A stretch of DNA of 64,000 nt, taken from the NCBI RefSeq assembly GCF_001854325.1, contig NZ_CP017754.1, positions 3,534,001-3,598,000 on the forward strand. The letters run 5' to 3'. Under the pieces are notes generated by a model that was given only the letters and a program-made list of their open reading frames with translations, had not been told where the DNA came from and searched no databases. Shown here in pieces: positions 10,112 to 23,458 of the stretch; within the stretch, counting starts at the first letter, position 1; every line of letters starts with the position of its first letter. A program made the translations under genes and the position numbers. This DNA comes from Cupriavidus malaysiensis. Lineage in GTDB: Bacteria > Pseudomonadota > Gammaproteobacteria > Burkholderiales > Burkholderiaceae.

Positions 10112-10882
10112 CTAGGCGCGGCAGACCGACACCCCGCCCTCCGCCAGCAGCAGGCTGCCGGTGGTGAAGCTGGATGCATCGGACACCAGGTACAGCGCCG
10201 AGCGGGCGATCTCCTCCGGCATGGCCAGCCGCTTCAACGCATGCAGGTTCGCCACCGCGGCCCGCGCCGCCTCGCTGTCGGCCACCGTCCGCCCCATCTC
10301 GGTATCGGTGCCGCCGGGCAGCAGCGCATTGGCGCGCAGGCCCTGCGCGCCGTACTCGGCGGCCAGCGTCCTGACCAGCCCGAGCAGGCCCGCCTTGCTG
10401 GCCGCATAGGCGGCCATGCCGGGGAATCCGACGGTATGGCCGACGAAGGACGAGGTGAACACCAGGGCCCCGCCCCGCCCTCCCGCGAGGATGGCCGGGA
10501 TCTGGTGGCGCGCGCCGTAGAAGGCGCTGTCCAGGTTTGTGGCGATCACGTCCTGCCACTCGCCTGCCGTGAGCTCGGTGACGGGTTTCAGGCTGCCGAG
10601 CGTGCCCGCGTTGTTGAAACCGATATCGAGGCCCCCGAAGCGCTCCAGCGCCATGGCCACGGCAGCCTGCGCGCACGCCTCCTGCCGCACGTCGCCGGCG
10701 ACCCAGGCGGCCTCTCCGCCGGCCGCCTCGATTTCCCCGGCCAGTTGCCTCAGCCCGGCCTCCCTGCGCGCCACCGCGACCACGCGCGCGCCCTGCGCGG
10801 CGAACAGCCGCGCCGCCGCACGGCCGATGCCGGCGCTGGCCCCGGTGACGATCGCCACCTTGCCTTCCAGTTGTTGTTGCAC
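10112..10882 (-). CDS. Short-chain dehydrogenase/reductase (SDR) family oxidoreductase
   Basis: Classical SDR of 256 residues. The Rossmann motif TGASAGIG is at residues 14-21, the adenine-ring motif NNAG at about 90, catalytic Ser in TSSFVG, and the YxxxK pair in YAASKAG. An arginine after the second beta strand (VARREAG) favours NADP(H). Substrate is unknown. It is divergent from the ABC exporter gene and has a GGAGCTGACGTGCAAC leader before its ATG. Nothing else in the context defines a pathway. Confidence 0.92.
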   Translation of the reverse strand: MQQQLEGKVAIVTGASAGIGRAAARLFAAQGARVVAVARREAGLRQLAGEIEAAGGEAAWVAGDVRQEACAQAAVAMALERFGGLDIGFNNAGTLGSLKPVTELTAGEWQDVIATNLDSAFYGARHQIPAILAGGRGGALVFTSSFVGHTVGFPGMAAYAASKAGLLGLVRTLAAEYGAQGLRANALLPGGTDTEMGRTVADSEAARAAVANLHALKRLAMPEEIARSALYLVSDASSFTTGSLLLAEGGVSVCRA

Positions 10883-11226
10883 GTCAGCTCCTTGTCAGTG
10901 CCGGCCGGATGCGCGCAGCCGTGCCGGCGTCGATCGAGTCGGCATGCTAGGCGGCCGGGCCACCCGGCCGCACCCCGTTTCTTGCTTCGCGTGGCAGCGG
11001 CAACGGCAGGCAGTTCAGCGAACAATTCGATACATTGCGGGCAAGGCATGCGTGCGAGAATCGAGTTTTCCCATCGCCACGGTGCGGCCCGGCACGCGCC
11101 GGACCCCGGCGCTGCGCCCGCCCTCCGGCAGTACGGCCGCCACGCCACAGGCAGCGCGCCACCCGCCCCGACACCGTGTCCACAGTCGGGGCCGCCACCC
11201 GGCACCGGGCCAAGCCAGGATCCCCT
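10883..11226. other. Divergent intergenic region, SDR / ABC exporter
   Basis: This 344-nt spacer contains a 9-bp GC hairpin, GCGGCCGGG/CCCGGCCGC, at 10951-10971. A possible -10 (TACATT, 11031-11036) faces the ABC gene. The frame of the ABC gene is open upstream to 11035, but the residues there are arginine/proline-rich and unlike the family, so I treat it as non-coding. Confidence 0.45.
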
Positions 11227-13059
11227 ATGCTGATACGTCGCCTGGAAAGACTGATCGATCCCTTCCGCGCCATGCCCGACCAGCGCCCCCCGGGCGAGGT
11301 CTGGCGCTTCTACCTGTACTTCCTGCGCGAAGTGCGCGGCGTGTTCGCGCTGCTGCTGGCGGTGGGGCTGGCCGGCGCGCTGATCGAGGTGGCACTGTTC
11401 GACTTCCTCGGCCGCCTGGTCGACATGGCCAGGGAGGGCCCCGGGCCGGACTTCTTCGCGCGCCACCGCACCGAGCTGCTGTGGATGGCCGTGGTTTCCC
11501 TGCTGCTGCGCCCGCTCTTCTTCGGCCTGCACGACATACTGGTACACCAGGTGGTCAACCCCAGCCTGTCCAACCTGGTGCGCTGGCAGAACCACCGCTA
11601 CGTGCTGCGCCAGAGCCTGTCCTTCTTCCAGAACGACTTCGCCGGCCGCATCGCCCAGCGCATCATGCAGACCGGCTTCTCGCTGCGCGACTCCGCCGTG
11701 CAGGCGGTGGATGCCATCTGGCACGTGCTGATCTACGCCGCCGGAGCGCTGGTGCTGTTCGCCAGCGCCGACTGGCGCCTGATGGTGCCGCTGGTGCTGT
11801 GGATCGCCGGCTATGTGGCGGCGCTGGCCTGGTTCGTGCCGCGCGTGAAGGCGCGCTCGGTGGCGGCGACCGCGGCGCGCTCGCGCCTGATGGGCCGCAT
11901 CGTCGACGGCTACACCAATATCGCCACGCTCAAGCTGTTCGCGCACAGCCGGCACGAGGAAGCCTATGCGCGCGAGGCAATGGCAGACCAGGTCGACAAG
12001 ACCCGGCTGGCCGGCCGCATGGTCAGCGCCATGGACACTACCGTCACCGCCATGAACGGTGCGCTGATCGCCGGTACCACCGGCCTCGCGCTGTGGCTGT
12101 GGAACGAGGGCAGCATCACCGTCGGCACCATCGCGCTGACTACCGGCCTGGTGATCCGCATCAACAATATGTCGGGCTGGATCATGTGGGTCGTCAATGG
12201 CATCTTCGAGAACGTGGGCCAGGTGCAGGACGGCATGCAGACCATCTCGGCACCCCGCCAGGTGCTCGACCGGCCCGGCGCGCCGCCGTTGCAGGTGCCG
12301 CGCGGCGAGGTCCGCTTCGAGCAGGTCCGCTTCCACTACGGCAAGGGCGGCGGCGTGATCGACGAGCTGGACCTGACCGTGCGCCCGGGCGAGAAGATCG
12401 GCCTGGTCGGCCCGTCGGGCGCCGGCAAGTCGACGCTGGTCAACCTGCTGCTGCGCCTCTACGACGTGGAGGGTGGACGCATCCTGGTGGACGGCCAGGA
12501 CGTCGCCACGGTGGCGCAGGAAAGCCTGCGCGCCCAGGTCGGCGTGGTCACGCAGGACACCTCGCTGCTGCACCGTTCGATCCGCGACAACCTGCTGTAC
12601 GGCCGGCCCGGAGCCAGCGAGGAGGAACTGGTGCGCGCGGTGCGCCTGGCGCATGCCGACCAGTTCATCCCGCAACTGGTCGACGGCCACGGCCGCAGCG
12701 GCATGGATGCGCTGGTGGGCGAGCGCGGCGTCAAGCTGTCGGGCGGCCAGCGCCAGCGCATCGCCATCGCGCGCGTGCTGCTGAAGGACGCGCCCATCCT
12801 GATCCTGGACGAGGCTACCTCGGCACTCGACTCCGAAGTGGAGGCGGCCATCCAGGAAAGCCTGGAGACCCTGATGCGCGGCAAGACCGTGATCGCCATC
12901 GCCCACCGGCTTTCCACCATCGCCCGCATGGACCGGCTGGTGGTGCTGGACCGGGGCCGTATCGTCGAGAGCGGCACCCATGCCGAGCTGCTGGCGCGCG
13001 ACGGGCTCTACGCCCGCCTGTGGGCACACCAGACCGGCGGCTTCGTCGGCGTCGAATGA
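11227..13059 (+). CDS. ABC-type exporter, fused permease and ATPase (MsbA/MDR half-transporter)
   Basis: A 610-residue half-transporter that would dimerise in the inner membrane. The N-terminal about 320 residues contain six hydrophobic segments with coupling helices. The ATPase follows: Walker A GPSGAGKS at residues 395-402, Q-loop TQDTS, signature LSGGQRQRIAIARVLL at about 504, Walker B ILILDEATSALD and H-loop AHRLSTI. The start at 11227 is chosen because the membrane domain begins there. It could export lipids, drugs or peptides; the sequence does not decide. It is monocistronic between divergent and convergent neighbours. Confidence 0.9.
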   Translation: MLIRRLERLIDPFRAMPDQRPPGEVWRFYLYFLREVRGVFALLLAVGLAGALIEVALFDFLGRLVDMAREGPGPDFFARHRTELLWMAVVSLLLRPLFFGLHDILVHQVVNPSLSNLVRWQNHRYVLRQSLSFFQNDFAGRIAQRIMQTGFSLRDSAVQAVDAIWHVLIYAAGALVLFASADWRLMVPLVLWIAGYVAALAWFVPRVKARSVAATAARSRLMGRIVDGYTNIATLKLFAHSRHEEAYAREAMADQVDKTRLAGRMVSAMDTTVTAMNGALIAGTTGLALWLWNEGSITVGTIALTTGLVIRINNMSGWIMWVVNGIFENVGQVQDGMQTISAPRQVLDRPGAPPLQVPRGEVRFEQVRFHYGKGGGVIDELDLTVRPGEKIGLVGPSGAGKSTLVNLLLRLYDVEGGRILVDGQDVATVAQESLRAQVGVVTQDTSLLHRSIRDNLLYGRPGASEEELVRAVRLAHADQFIPQLVDGHGRSGMDALVGERGVKLSGGQRQRIAIARVLLKDAPILILDEATSALDSEVEAAIQESLETLMRGKTVIAIAHRLSTIARMDRLVVLDRGRIVESGTHAELLARDGLYARLWAHQTGGFVGVE

Positions 13060-13095
13060 GCGTGCCGCGCCGCGCGCCGGCCCGGCCGGCCGCGC

Positions 13096-14415
13096 TCAGT
13101 CGGCTGCAGCCTGCTCGCGGAAGGCCAGCAAGGCGGCGAAGCTGACCGCCGAACAGCCCAGCATGTACCAGGCCGGTGCCATCGGATCGCCGCTCAGCTT
13201 GAGCAGCCAGGTGACGATGAACTGCGCGAAGCCGCCGAACAGCGTCACGCCGCTGGCGTAGACGATGGCCAGGCCGGTGGCGCGCACCTTGCGCGGGAAG
13301 GACTCCATGATCAGCAGGAAGCCCGCCGGGCTGCTGGTCGACAGCAGCGCCACCAGCCCCACCACCACCGCCAGCACGGTGGCCAGCGAAGGCTGGCCCT
13401 GCACCGCGGAGAAGGCCGGCCATACCACCAGCAGGGACAGGAGGCTGACCGCCAGCAGCAGCGGCTTGCGGCGCGGCAGGCGGTCGGCCAGCCAGCCCGC
13501 CAGCGGCGACAGCACCAGCAGCGTGGCACCGGCGGCGCAGCCCGCCAGCAGCGAGGTCGCCGGCGGCATGTGGGCCATCTTGACCAGGTAGGACGGCATG
13601 TAGAACACCACCACGTACATGCTGGCGGTGCCCCCCAGGATCAGCAGCGTGCCGAGCAGCAGCGCGCGGCCGTGCCCGCGCAGCACCTCGGCGAAGGCGC
13701 TGCGCTCGCGCGCGTGGTCGCTGTGGGTCTCGTCGAGGTGGCGCCGGATGTAGAAGCCCACCGGGCCGATCATCAGCCCCAGCAGGAAGGGCACGCGCCA
13801 GCCCCAGGACTCGAGAGCCTCAGGTGCCAGGCCGCGCGTCAGCAAGGCGCCGCACAGCGCGCCGGCCAGCGCCGAAGCGCCCTGCCCCGCCATCTGCCAG
13901 CTCACCATGAAGCCGCGGTTGGCGCGCGTGCCCGACTCCATCAGGAAGCTGGTCGCCGCGCCGACCTCGCCGCCGGCCGAGAAGCCCTGCAGCAGGCGGC
14001 CCGCCACGATCAGCAGCGGTGCCGCGATGCCGATCTGGGCGTAGGTGGGGGCCAGGCCGATGATGGCCGTGCCCAGTGCCATCAGGCCGATGGTCAGCGT
14101 CAGCGCCGGCTTGCGCCCGGCGCGATCAGCATAGTTGCCGATCACCACGCTGCCGAGCGGCCGCATCACGAAGCCGATGCCGAAGGTGGCCAGCGACAGC
14201 AGCAGCGAACCATACTCGCCCTCCACCGGGAAGAACAGCTTGCCGATCAGCACCGCGAAGAAGCTGAACACGGTGAAGTCGAACCATTCCAGCGCATTGC
14301 CCAGCGAAGCCGCCACCACGGCGCGCCGTTGCATGGCTCGCTGCGACGCCGGCCGCGCTGCCGCGCCCTGCGCCTTGCCGGCCCCGATCGCGGCCGCCTC
14401 CAGACCTTCCTGCAT
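13096..14415 (-). CDS. MFS transporter, metabolite:H+ symporter (MHS) type
   Basis: A 439-residue carrier related to the one at 6765-8087. It has GNALEWFDFTVFSFFAVLIGKLFFP in helix 1, YADRAGRKPALTLT after helix 2, and GGEVGAATSFLMESGTRANRG. The start at 14415 has GGAGAC upstream. It follows the M20 amidohydrolase by 62 nt on the same strand, so the two probably form an operon in which the carrier brings in the N-acyl amino acid or related substrate that the hydrolase cleaves. That link is inferred from position. Confidence 0.9.
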   Translation of the reverse strand: MQEGLEAAAIGAGKAQGAAARPASQRAMQRRAVVAASLGNALEWFDFTVFSFFAVLIGKLFFPVEGEYGSLLLSLATFGIGFVMRPLGSVVIGNYADRAGRKPALTLTIGLMALGTAIIGLAPTYAQIGIAAPLLIVAGRLLQGFSAGGEVGAATSFLMESGTRANRGFMVSWQMAGQGASALAGALCGALLTRGLAPEALESWGWRVPFLLGLMIGPVGFYIRRHLDETHSDHARERSAFAEVLRGHGRALLLGTLLILGGTASMYVVVFYMPSYLVKMAHMPPATSLLAGCAAGATLLVLSPLAGWLADRLPRRKPLLLAVSLLSLLVVWPAFSAVQGQPSLATVLAVVVGLVALLSTSSPAGFLLIMESFPRKVRATGLAIVYASGVTLFGGFAQFIVTWLLKLSGDPMAPAWYMLGCSAVSFAALLAFREQAAAD

Positions 14416-14477
14416 GATTGTCTCCTTCTCTTTGCCTGTCGTTCTTGTCGTTGTCCGTCCGCGCCGGCTGGCGCCGC

Positions 14478-15665
14478 TCAGGCGCCGGCCACCAGGTAGC
14501 GCTCGGTCAGCCGCGCCCACAGCGAAGCGCCCAGCGCCAGCGCCTCGTCATTGAAGTCGTAGCCGGGGTTGTGCACCATGCAGCCGCCATGCGAACCGGT
14601 ACCGTTGCCCAGCACCACGTAGCAGCCCGGCACGCGCTCCAGCATCCAGGAGAAGTCCTCGCTGCCCATCATGCCCTTGGGCGGCTCGACGATCCGTTCC
14701 GCCCCCACCAGTTCCTCGATCACGCTGCGCGCGAAGCGGGTCTGCTCGGGCGCGTTCATCAGCACGCGTGAGATGTGCTGGTAATCGATCTGCGCCGCCA
14801 CGCCGAAGCTCTTGGCCTGCAGCTCCACCACCTCGCGCAGGCGCTGCTCCAGCGTATCGCGCACCTCGCGGTCCTGCGCGCGCACCGTCAGCAGGATCTG
14901 CGCGCTGTCGGGGATCACGTTGTGGGCCTTGCCGGCATGCAGCGCGCCGACGCTGATCACGCCCGCCTCGGTGGCCGGGATATTGCGCGCCACGATGGTC
15001 TGCAGCGCCATCACGATGGCCGCCGCCGCCACGATGGGGTCGCGCCCGAAGCTCGGCATGGCGCCGTGCGTGCCCTTGCCGGTCAGCGTCACCGTGACCG
15101 AATCGGAGGAGGCCGCCATCACGCCTTCGCGCAGCACGAAGTGGCCGACCGGCACGCCGGGACCGTTGTGCAGCGCGTAGACGGCGTCGCAGGGAAAGCG
15201 CTCGAACAGGCCGTCTTCCATCATGCGGGGGGCGCCGCCCAGGCCTTCCTCGGCCGGCTGGAAGATCAGGTTGAGGGTGCCATCGAAGCGGCGCGTGCGC
15301 GCCAGGTAGTGCGCGGCCGCCAGCAGGATGGCGGTGTGGCCGTCGTGGCCGCAGGCGTGCATCTTGCCCGGCACGGCGCTGGCGTACGGCAGGCCGGTGG
15401 TCTCCTGGATCGGCAGCGCATCCATGTCGGCGCGGATGCCGAGCCGGCGCGTGCCGCTGCCCACCTTGAGCTGGCCCACCACGCCGGTGCCGCCGATGCC
15501 TTCGGTCACGTCATAGCCCCACTCCCGCAGCTTGGCGGCCACCAGCTTGCTGGTGCGCTCTTCCTCGAAGCCCAGTTCCGGATGGGCGTGGATCTGGCGG
15601 CGGATCGCGACGAAATCCGCCTGGCTGGCATGGATCTCGGGAATAATGGCGGGCTGGGTCGACAT
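14478..15665 (-). CDS. M20-family amidohydrolase (hippurate hydrolase / aminoacylase type)
   Basis: Zinc-dependent amidase of 395 residues that removes acyl groups from N-acyl amino acids, as in HipO and indole-acetyl-amino-acid hydrolases. Visible metal and catalytic motifs are RADMDALPIQE, HACGHDGHTAILL, QPAEEGLGG and, in the C-terminal part, GSEDFSWML. The dimerisation domain lies between. It is cytoplasmic, with no signal peptide. It is divergent from the LysR gene at 15779 and heads an operon with the MFS gene, so that LysR is the likely regulator. Confidence 0.93.
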   Translation of the reverse strand: MSTQPAIIPEIHASQADFVAIRRQIHAHPELGFEEERTSKLVAAKLREWGYDVTEGIGGTGVVGQLKVGSGTRRLGIRADMDALPIQETTGLPYASAVPGKMHACGHDGHTAILLAAAHYLARTRRFDGTLNLIFQPAEEGLGGAPRMMEDGLFERFPCDAVYALHNGPGVPVGHFVLREGVMAASSDSVTVTLTGKGTHGAMPSFGRDPIVAAAAIVMALQTIVARNIPATEAGVISVGALHAGKAHNVIPDSAQILLTVRAQDREVRDTLEQRLREVVELQAKSFGVAAQIDYQHISRVLMNAPEQTRFARSVIEELVGAERIVEPPKGMMGSEDFSWMLERVPGCYVVLGNGTGSHGGCMVHNPGYDFNDEALALGASLWARLTERYLVAGA

Positions 15666-15743
15666 GCGGATTACCTCGATGGGAACGGATCCGCCATCCT
15701 AGGATGCCAGCCGCGGCCTGACTAAGCACAAATATTGATAGCC

Positions 15744-15758
15744 ATAACTCCCGGTTAT
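15744..15758. promoter_or_regulatory. LysR-type operator between the amidohydrolase and lysR genes
   Basis: ATAAC(15744-15748)-TCCCG-GTTAT(15754-15758) is an exact inverted repeat with the T-N11-A core of LysR-type boxes. It lies 20 nt before the lysR start and 79 nt from the amidohydrolase start, the usual place for a divergent LysR autoregulatory and activation site. Confidence 0.6.
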
Positions 15759-15778
15759 CCGGGCTTTCCCTAGCCCCT

Positions 15779-16684
15779 ATGAAGCACCACCATCTGCGCG
15801 CGCTGGTCGCCATCGCCGACGAAGGCAGCATCAATGCGGCGGCGCGCGCGCTGTGCGTCAGCCAGCCGGCCATCACCAAGGCCATGCGCGAGCTCGAGGC
15901 CGACGCCGGCGTGGCGCTGCTGGCGCGCAATTCCTGGGGGGTGACGCTGACCGCGGAAGGCCAGCGGCTGCTGGCGCGGGCGCGCCTGATCGTCAGCGAG
16001 CTGGAGCGCGCCGAGCAGGACCTGGCAGGGCTGCGCGGCGCGCGCGAAGGGCGGCTGCAGATCGGCGTGACGCCGCTGGCCGGACTGGCCGTGATGCCGC
16101 AGGCGTTCACCCGCTTCCGCCGCGCGATGCCCGAGGTGGCGGTCGATTTCCTCGAGTTCGACCATGCGCGGCTGCTGGAGAACCTGCGCAACGGCCGGCT
16201 CGACTTCGCCCTGGCCGCCTTCCAGGCCACGCCCGACGAAGCCTTCGTCACCTGCACCGAACTGTTCGTCTTTCCCACCACCTTCGCCATCCGCCGCACC
16301 AGTCCGCTGGCGGGCTGCACCTCGCTGGCGGCATTGCAGGATGCGGAATGGCTGCACGCCGATGCCGGCGACGACTACCCGCGCTACCTGGCGGACCTGT
16401 TCGCACGCCACGGCCTGGCACCGCCGCGGCGCGTCACCCGCTGCACTTCGAACCTGCTGTTCTCCACCCTGCTGCTGGAAACCGATGCGGTGGTGCCGCT
16501 GTCGCGCGCCACCCTGCAGGCCAGCGTGACCAGTGCCCGCCTGCAGGCGCTGGCGCTGCCGGAGAACCCGCCCGACCTGCACCTGGCGCTGCTGGTGCGC
16601 GAGGGTGCCATTCCCACCGGTCCGGCCGACTACTTCCTGCACTGCATCCGCGCCTCGGCCGCCCAGGGCGCCGAGGCCAGCTGA
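15779..16684 (+). CDS. LysR-family transcriptional regulator
   Basis: A 301-residue regulator. The N-terminal winged helix covers residues 1-60 (HHHLRALVAIADEGSINAAA, then LCVSQPAITKAMRELEA as the recognition helix). A periplasmic-binding-protein-like effector domain follows from about residue 90 (GRLQIGVTPLAGLAVMPQAFTRF). It is transcribed divergently from the M20 amidohydrolase/MFS operon with a T-N11-A palindrome between them, so it most likely controls that operon. The inducer is unknown. Confidence 0.92.
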   Translation: MKHHHLRALVAIADEGSINAAARALCVSQPAITKAMRELEADAGVALLARNSWGVTLTAEGQRLLARARLIVSELERAEQDLAGLRGAREGRLQIGVTPLAGLAVMPQAFTRFRRAMPEVAVDFLEFDHARLLENLRNGRLDFALAAFQATPDEAFVTCTELFVFPTTFAIRRTSPLAGCTSLAALQDAEWLHADAGDDYPRYLADLFARHGLAPPRRVTRCTSNLLFSTLLLETDAVVPLSRATLQASVTSARLQALALPENPPDLHLALLVREGAIPTGPADYFLHCIRASAAQGAEAS

Positions 16685-16713
16685 GCCCCGCCCGCCCGGC
16701 AGGCAGGGCGGCC

Positions 16714-17244
16714 TCAGACCAGGCCGAGCAGGCCCGCTCCCGCGCCCAGCGCCACCAGCACCAGCGGATGCACCCGCGTCTTCAGCATCAGCGCGATGGT
16801 GGCCAGGGTGACGGCGGCCCCCGTCCAGCGGTGGTCGACGCTCGCCGCCAGCACCCAGCCGGTGGAGCCCAGCAGGCCGATGGTCAATGCCGCCAGGCCG
16901 CGCCGCACCAGGCCGGGCCAGCGCGCCTGCGGCGAACGTCCGGCGAAATACTCGAAGGCCAGCGCAATCACGCTGGATGGCCCGCAGATGGCGACCATGC
17001 CGGCAATGGCGCCGGCCAGCCCGGCGATCTGCCAGCCGAACAGGGCGACGAACAGCACATTGGGGCCGGGCGAAGCCTGCGAGATCGCATACATGGCGGA
17101 GAACTGCGCGTCGCTCATCCAGCCGTGCGACTCGACCAGGAAGCGGTGCATGTCCGGGATGGTGGTGCCGGCCCCGCCGATGGACAGGAAGGACAGCAGC
17201 AGGAAATGGGCGAAGAAGCTGCCGATCACATTGTCCTGGCTCAT
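16714..17244 (-). CDS. chrA: Chromate transporter ChrA family, second half-size subunit
   Basis: Short-chain CHR protein of 176 residues, the second of two half-size genes. It has the family motif LLSFLSIGGAGTTIPDMHRFLV near the N-terminus and SQASPGPNVLFVALFGWQIAG at about residue 55, with about five to six hydrophobic segments. CHR proteins export chromate or transport related anions using the proton-motive force, and paired half proteins work together. Its ATG overlaps the stop of the upstream half by 4 nt (ATGA), indicating translational coupling. Chromate as substrate is not proven. Confidence 0.88.
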   Translation of the reverse strand: MSQDNVIGSFFAHFLLLSFLSIGGAGTTIPDMHRFLVESHGWMSDAQFSAMYAISQASPGPNVLFVALFGWQIAGLAGAIAGMVAICGPSSVIALAFEYFAGRSPQARWPGLVRRGLAALTIGLLGSTGWVLAASVDHRWTGAAVTLATIALMLKTRVHPLVLVALGAGAGLLGLV

Positions 17245-17876
17245 GGCTGCGGCCCCTCTGTCCTGCCCTCGGCCCGCTCCGGGGCGTCCGCCAGTGCGGC
17301 GCGCAGCGCCCGTCCCTCGGCATGCCATTCGAGCAGCAGCCCGAGCGGCACCAGCACGGCCATCACCGGCACCAGCGGCCAGCGCAGCAGGCCGATGGCG
17401 ACGAAGGCGGCGGCGCCGACCAGCAGGCCGCGCAGCGAAGGCGGCAGGCTCTGCGCCAGCTTGATGCCGGTGGCCAGCACCAGGCCCGCCGACACGGCGG
17501 TCATGCCGGCCAGCATGTGCTGTACGGCCGCCACGTCGCGATAGTGCTCGTAGAGCAGCATGGCCGACAGCACCACCACCATTGGCACCAGCACCAGCCC
17601 GGCGAAGGCCGACAACGCGCCGCGCAGGCCGGCGAAGCGCAGCCCCAGCATCAGCGCGACATTGATGACATTGGGTCCCGGCAGCACCTGGCCCATGCTC
17701 AGCAGCTCGATGAACTGGCGGTCGTCCAGCCAGCGGTTGCGCTCCACCACGGCGCGCCGCACGAAGGGCAGCACGCCGCCGAATCCGGACAAGCCCATGC
17801 GCGCGAATTCGATGAACAGGCGCCGCGGCGTGGGCGGGGGGGCGAGGTTGGGGTCGATGGGCTCTGACGGGGGCAT
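17241..17876 (-). CDS. chrA: Chromate transporter ChrA family, first half-size subunit
   Basis: Short-chain CHR protein of 211 residues, transcribed first. After a proline-rich start (MPPSEPIDPNLAPPPTPRR) it has MGLSGFGGVLPFVRRAVVERNRWL and GQVLPGPNVINVALMLGLRFAG, the same two CHR motifs as its partner. The C-terminal tail is acidic. I start at the ATG at 17876; the frame is open further upstream but with no family similarity. The pair probably forms a heterodimeric membrane carrier. No chrB or other metal-resistance gene is adjacent. Confidence 0.87.
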   Translation of the reverse strand: MPPSEPIDPNLAPPPTPRRLFIEFARMGLSGFGGVLPFVRRAVVERNRWLDDRQFIELLSMGQVLPGPNVINVALMLGLRFAGLRGALSAFAGLVLVPMVVVLSAMLLYEHYRDVAAVQHMLAGMTAVSAGLVLATGIKLAQSLPPSLRGLLVGAAAFVAIGLLRWPLVPVMAVLVPLGLLLEWHAEGRALRAALADAPERAEGRTEGPQP

Positions 17877-18081
17877 CGGATCGAACGGTCGGGCTGAAAG
17901 AAGGAAAGACGGAAAGACGGGAACGCCGGAAAGGTGGAACGCGGGGGACCCGAAGGCGCAAGGACGGCATGCGGCGCGGCCCCCGCGCACGGCCCCGTGC
18001 GCATTGTGCGCCGGCCGGCGCGGCGGCGCCTGCGCGAAAGGGACAGGTCGGGACAGGTCGGGACAGGCCGGCGCATGGCGT

Positions 18082-18109
18082 AAAAAAAGCCCCGCGCGCT
18101 GCGCGGGGC
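18082..18109 (-). terminator. Rho-independent terminator after parC
   Basis: Stem GCCCCGCGC/GCGCGGGGC (18089-18109) with a three-base loop. On the minus strand it is followed by seven T residues (A run at 18082-18088). It lies about 70 nt beyond the parC stop and so ends the parE-slt-parC transcript. Confidence 0.88.
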
Positions 18110-18180
18110 CGTTTCGGAGGCCATCGTTCCTGGCCATGCGGTCATACCGCCGGGGCCAGGCAGGCCACCATCATCGCGCC

Positions 18181-20520
<2,340 letters not shown>

Positions 20521-20604
20521 GGATTCACAGGAAATCGGCGCGCGACGCGGTCGTCCGCGCGCGCGCCGGGTTGCATGGGTGCGGGCGCCTCGCCCCGGCG
20601 CCGT

Positions 20605-21450
20605 TCAAGGCAATTCGTCCTGGCCGCCGATCACCATCTTGACGCGCGTCACGCCGGCGCGGCCGACACCGCCCAGCGCGCGCGGCAGCGGGCCTTCGGG
20701 CCGGTAAATGCGGTAGAACTGCAGCACCGTGCTGACGTACTGCTGCGTCTCGGGGAAGGGCGGGATCTGGTTGTTGTAGCGCTGCACGGCGCCTTCGCCG
20801 GCGTTGTAGGCCGCCAGCACCAGTTCCAGGTTATTGGGGAACATCTGCATCAGCCAGCTCAGGTAGCGCACGCCGGCCGCGATATTGGTACGCGGATCGG
20901 CCAGCTTCTGCTCGACGGTGCGCTTGGCGTCGGCCGCCACGCCGAAGCGCGCGCCGGTGTCCGGAATCACCTGCATCAGGCCGATCGCGCCTTTGGGCGA
21001 CACCGCCTGCGGGTTGAAGCCGGACTCCACCGCCATCACCGCCTTGACCAGCGCCGGATCGACGTTCTGCCGCTGCGCGATCTGCCGGATCATGGGCTCG
21101 ACCACGGCAATATTGGGATGGTTGATGACGTAGCGGTAAAGCTTGTGGTTCTCGATGTCGATGGCGCCGGCCGCGCCCGCACCGCCGCCCGTGCCGGCAT
21201 CCCGGCCCGCGCGCGCGCCCGGGCGCGCCAGCCCCGGCGCGTTGAGCGAACCGCCGCCGCGCAGGAACAGCTGATAGCGCGCGTCGAGCTTGCGGTCGGC
21301 GAAGTGGGCCACGCCGTCATCGTCGACATAGCCGTACAACTCGGCGTGGACGGCGCCGGCGCAGCCGAGCCCGGCAAGCAGCAGGGCCGCGCTCACCGCC
21401 GCGCGCCCTGCCCTCGCCATCCGCCCCGTCACTCGCCGACTTGCCGCCAT
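20605..21450 (-). CDS. Lytic transglycosylase with SLT domain
   Basis: Exported murein-cleaving enzyme of 281 residues. An N-terminal signal peptide with an alanine/leucine-rich core is followed by a short beta region (LYGYVDDDGVAHFAD, like the DUF4124 module), then the lysozyme-like SLT domain: catalytic Glu in AVESGFNPQAVSPKGAIGLMQVIP, and AAYNAGEGAV near the end. The start at 21450 is chosen because it gives a complete signal peptide and has AGGCGAG before it. It begins 17 nt after the parE stop, sandwiched between the two topoisomerase IV genes. Confidence 0.9.
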   Translation of the reverse strand: MAASRRVTGRMARAGRAAVSAALLLAGLGCAGAVHAELYGYVDDDGVAHFADRKLDARYQLFLRGGGSLNAPGLARPGARAGRDAGTGGGAGAAGAIDIENHKLYRYVINHPNIAVVEPMIRQIAQRQNVDPALVKAVMAVESGFNPQAVSPKGAIGLMQVIPDTGARFGVAADAKRTVEQKLADPRTNIAAGVRYLSWLMQMFPNNLELVLAAYNAGEGAVQRYNNQIPPFPETQQYVSTVLQFYRIYRPEGPLPRALGGVGRAGVTRVKMVIGGQDELP

Positions 21451-21466
21451 CTCGCCTGCCTCGTCC

Positions 21467-23458
<1,992 letters not shown>

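Noticed and set aside
11035..11226. N-terminal extension of the ABC exporter from 11035
   Set aside because: The added residues are Arg/Pro/Ala-rich, unlike the family, and cover the likely promoter.
10750..13029. A 759-codon open frame on the - strand opposite the ABC exporter
   Set aside because: Antisense shadow of a gene with complete Walker and signature motifs; the product is Gln/His/Arg-rich without domains.
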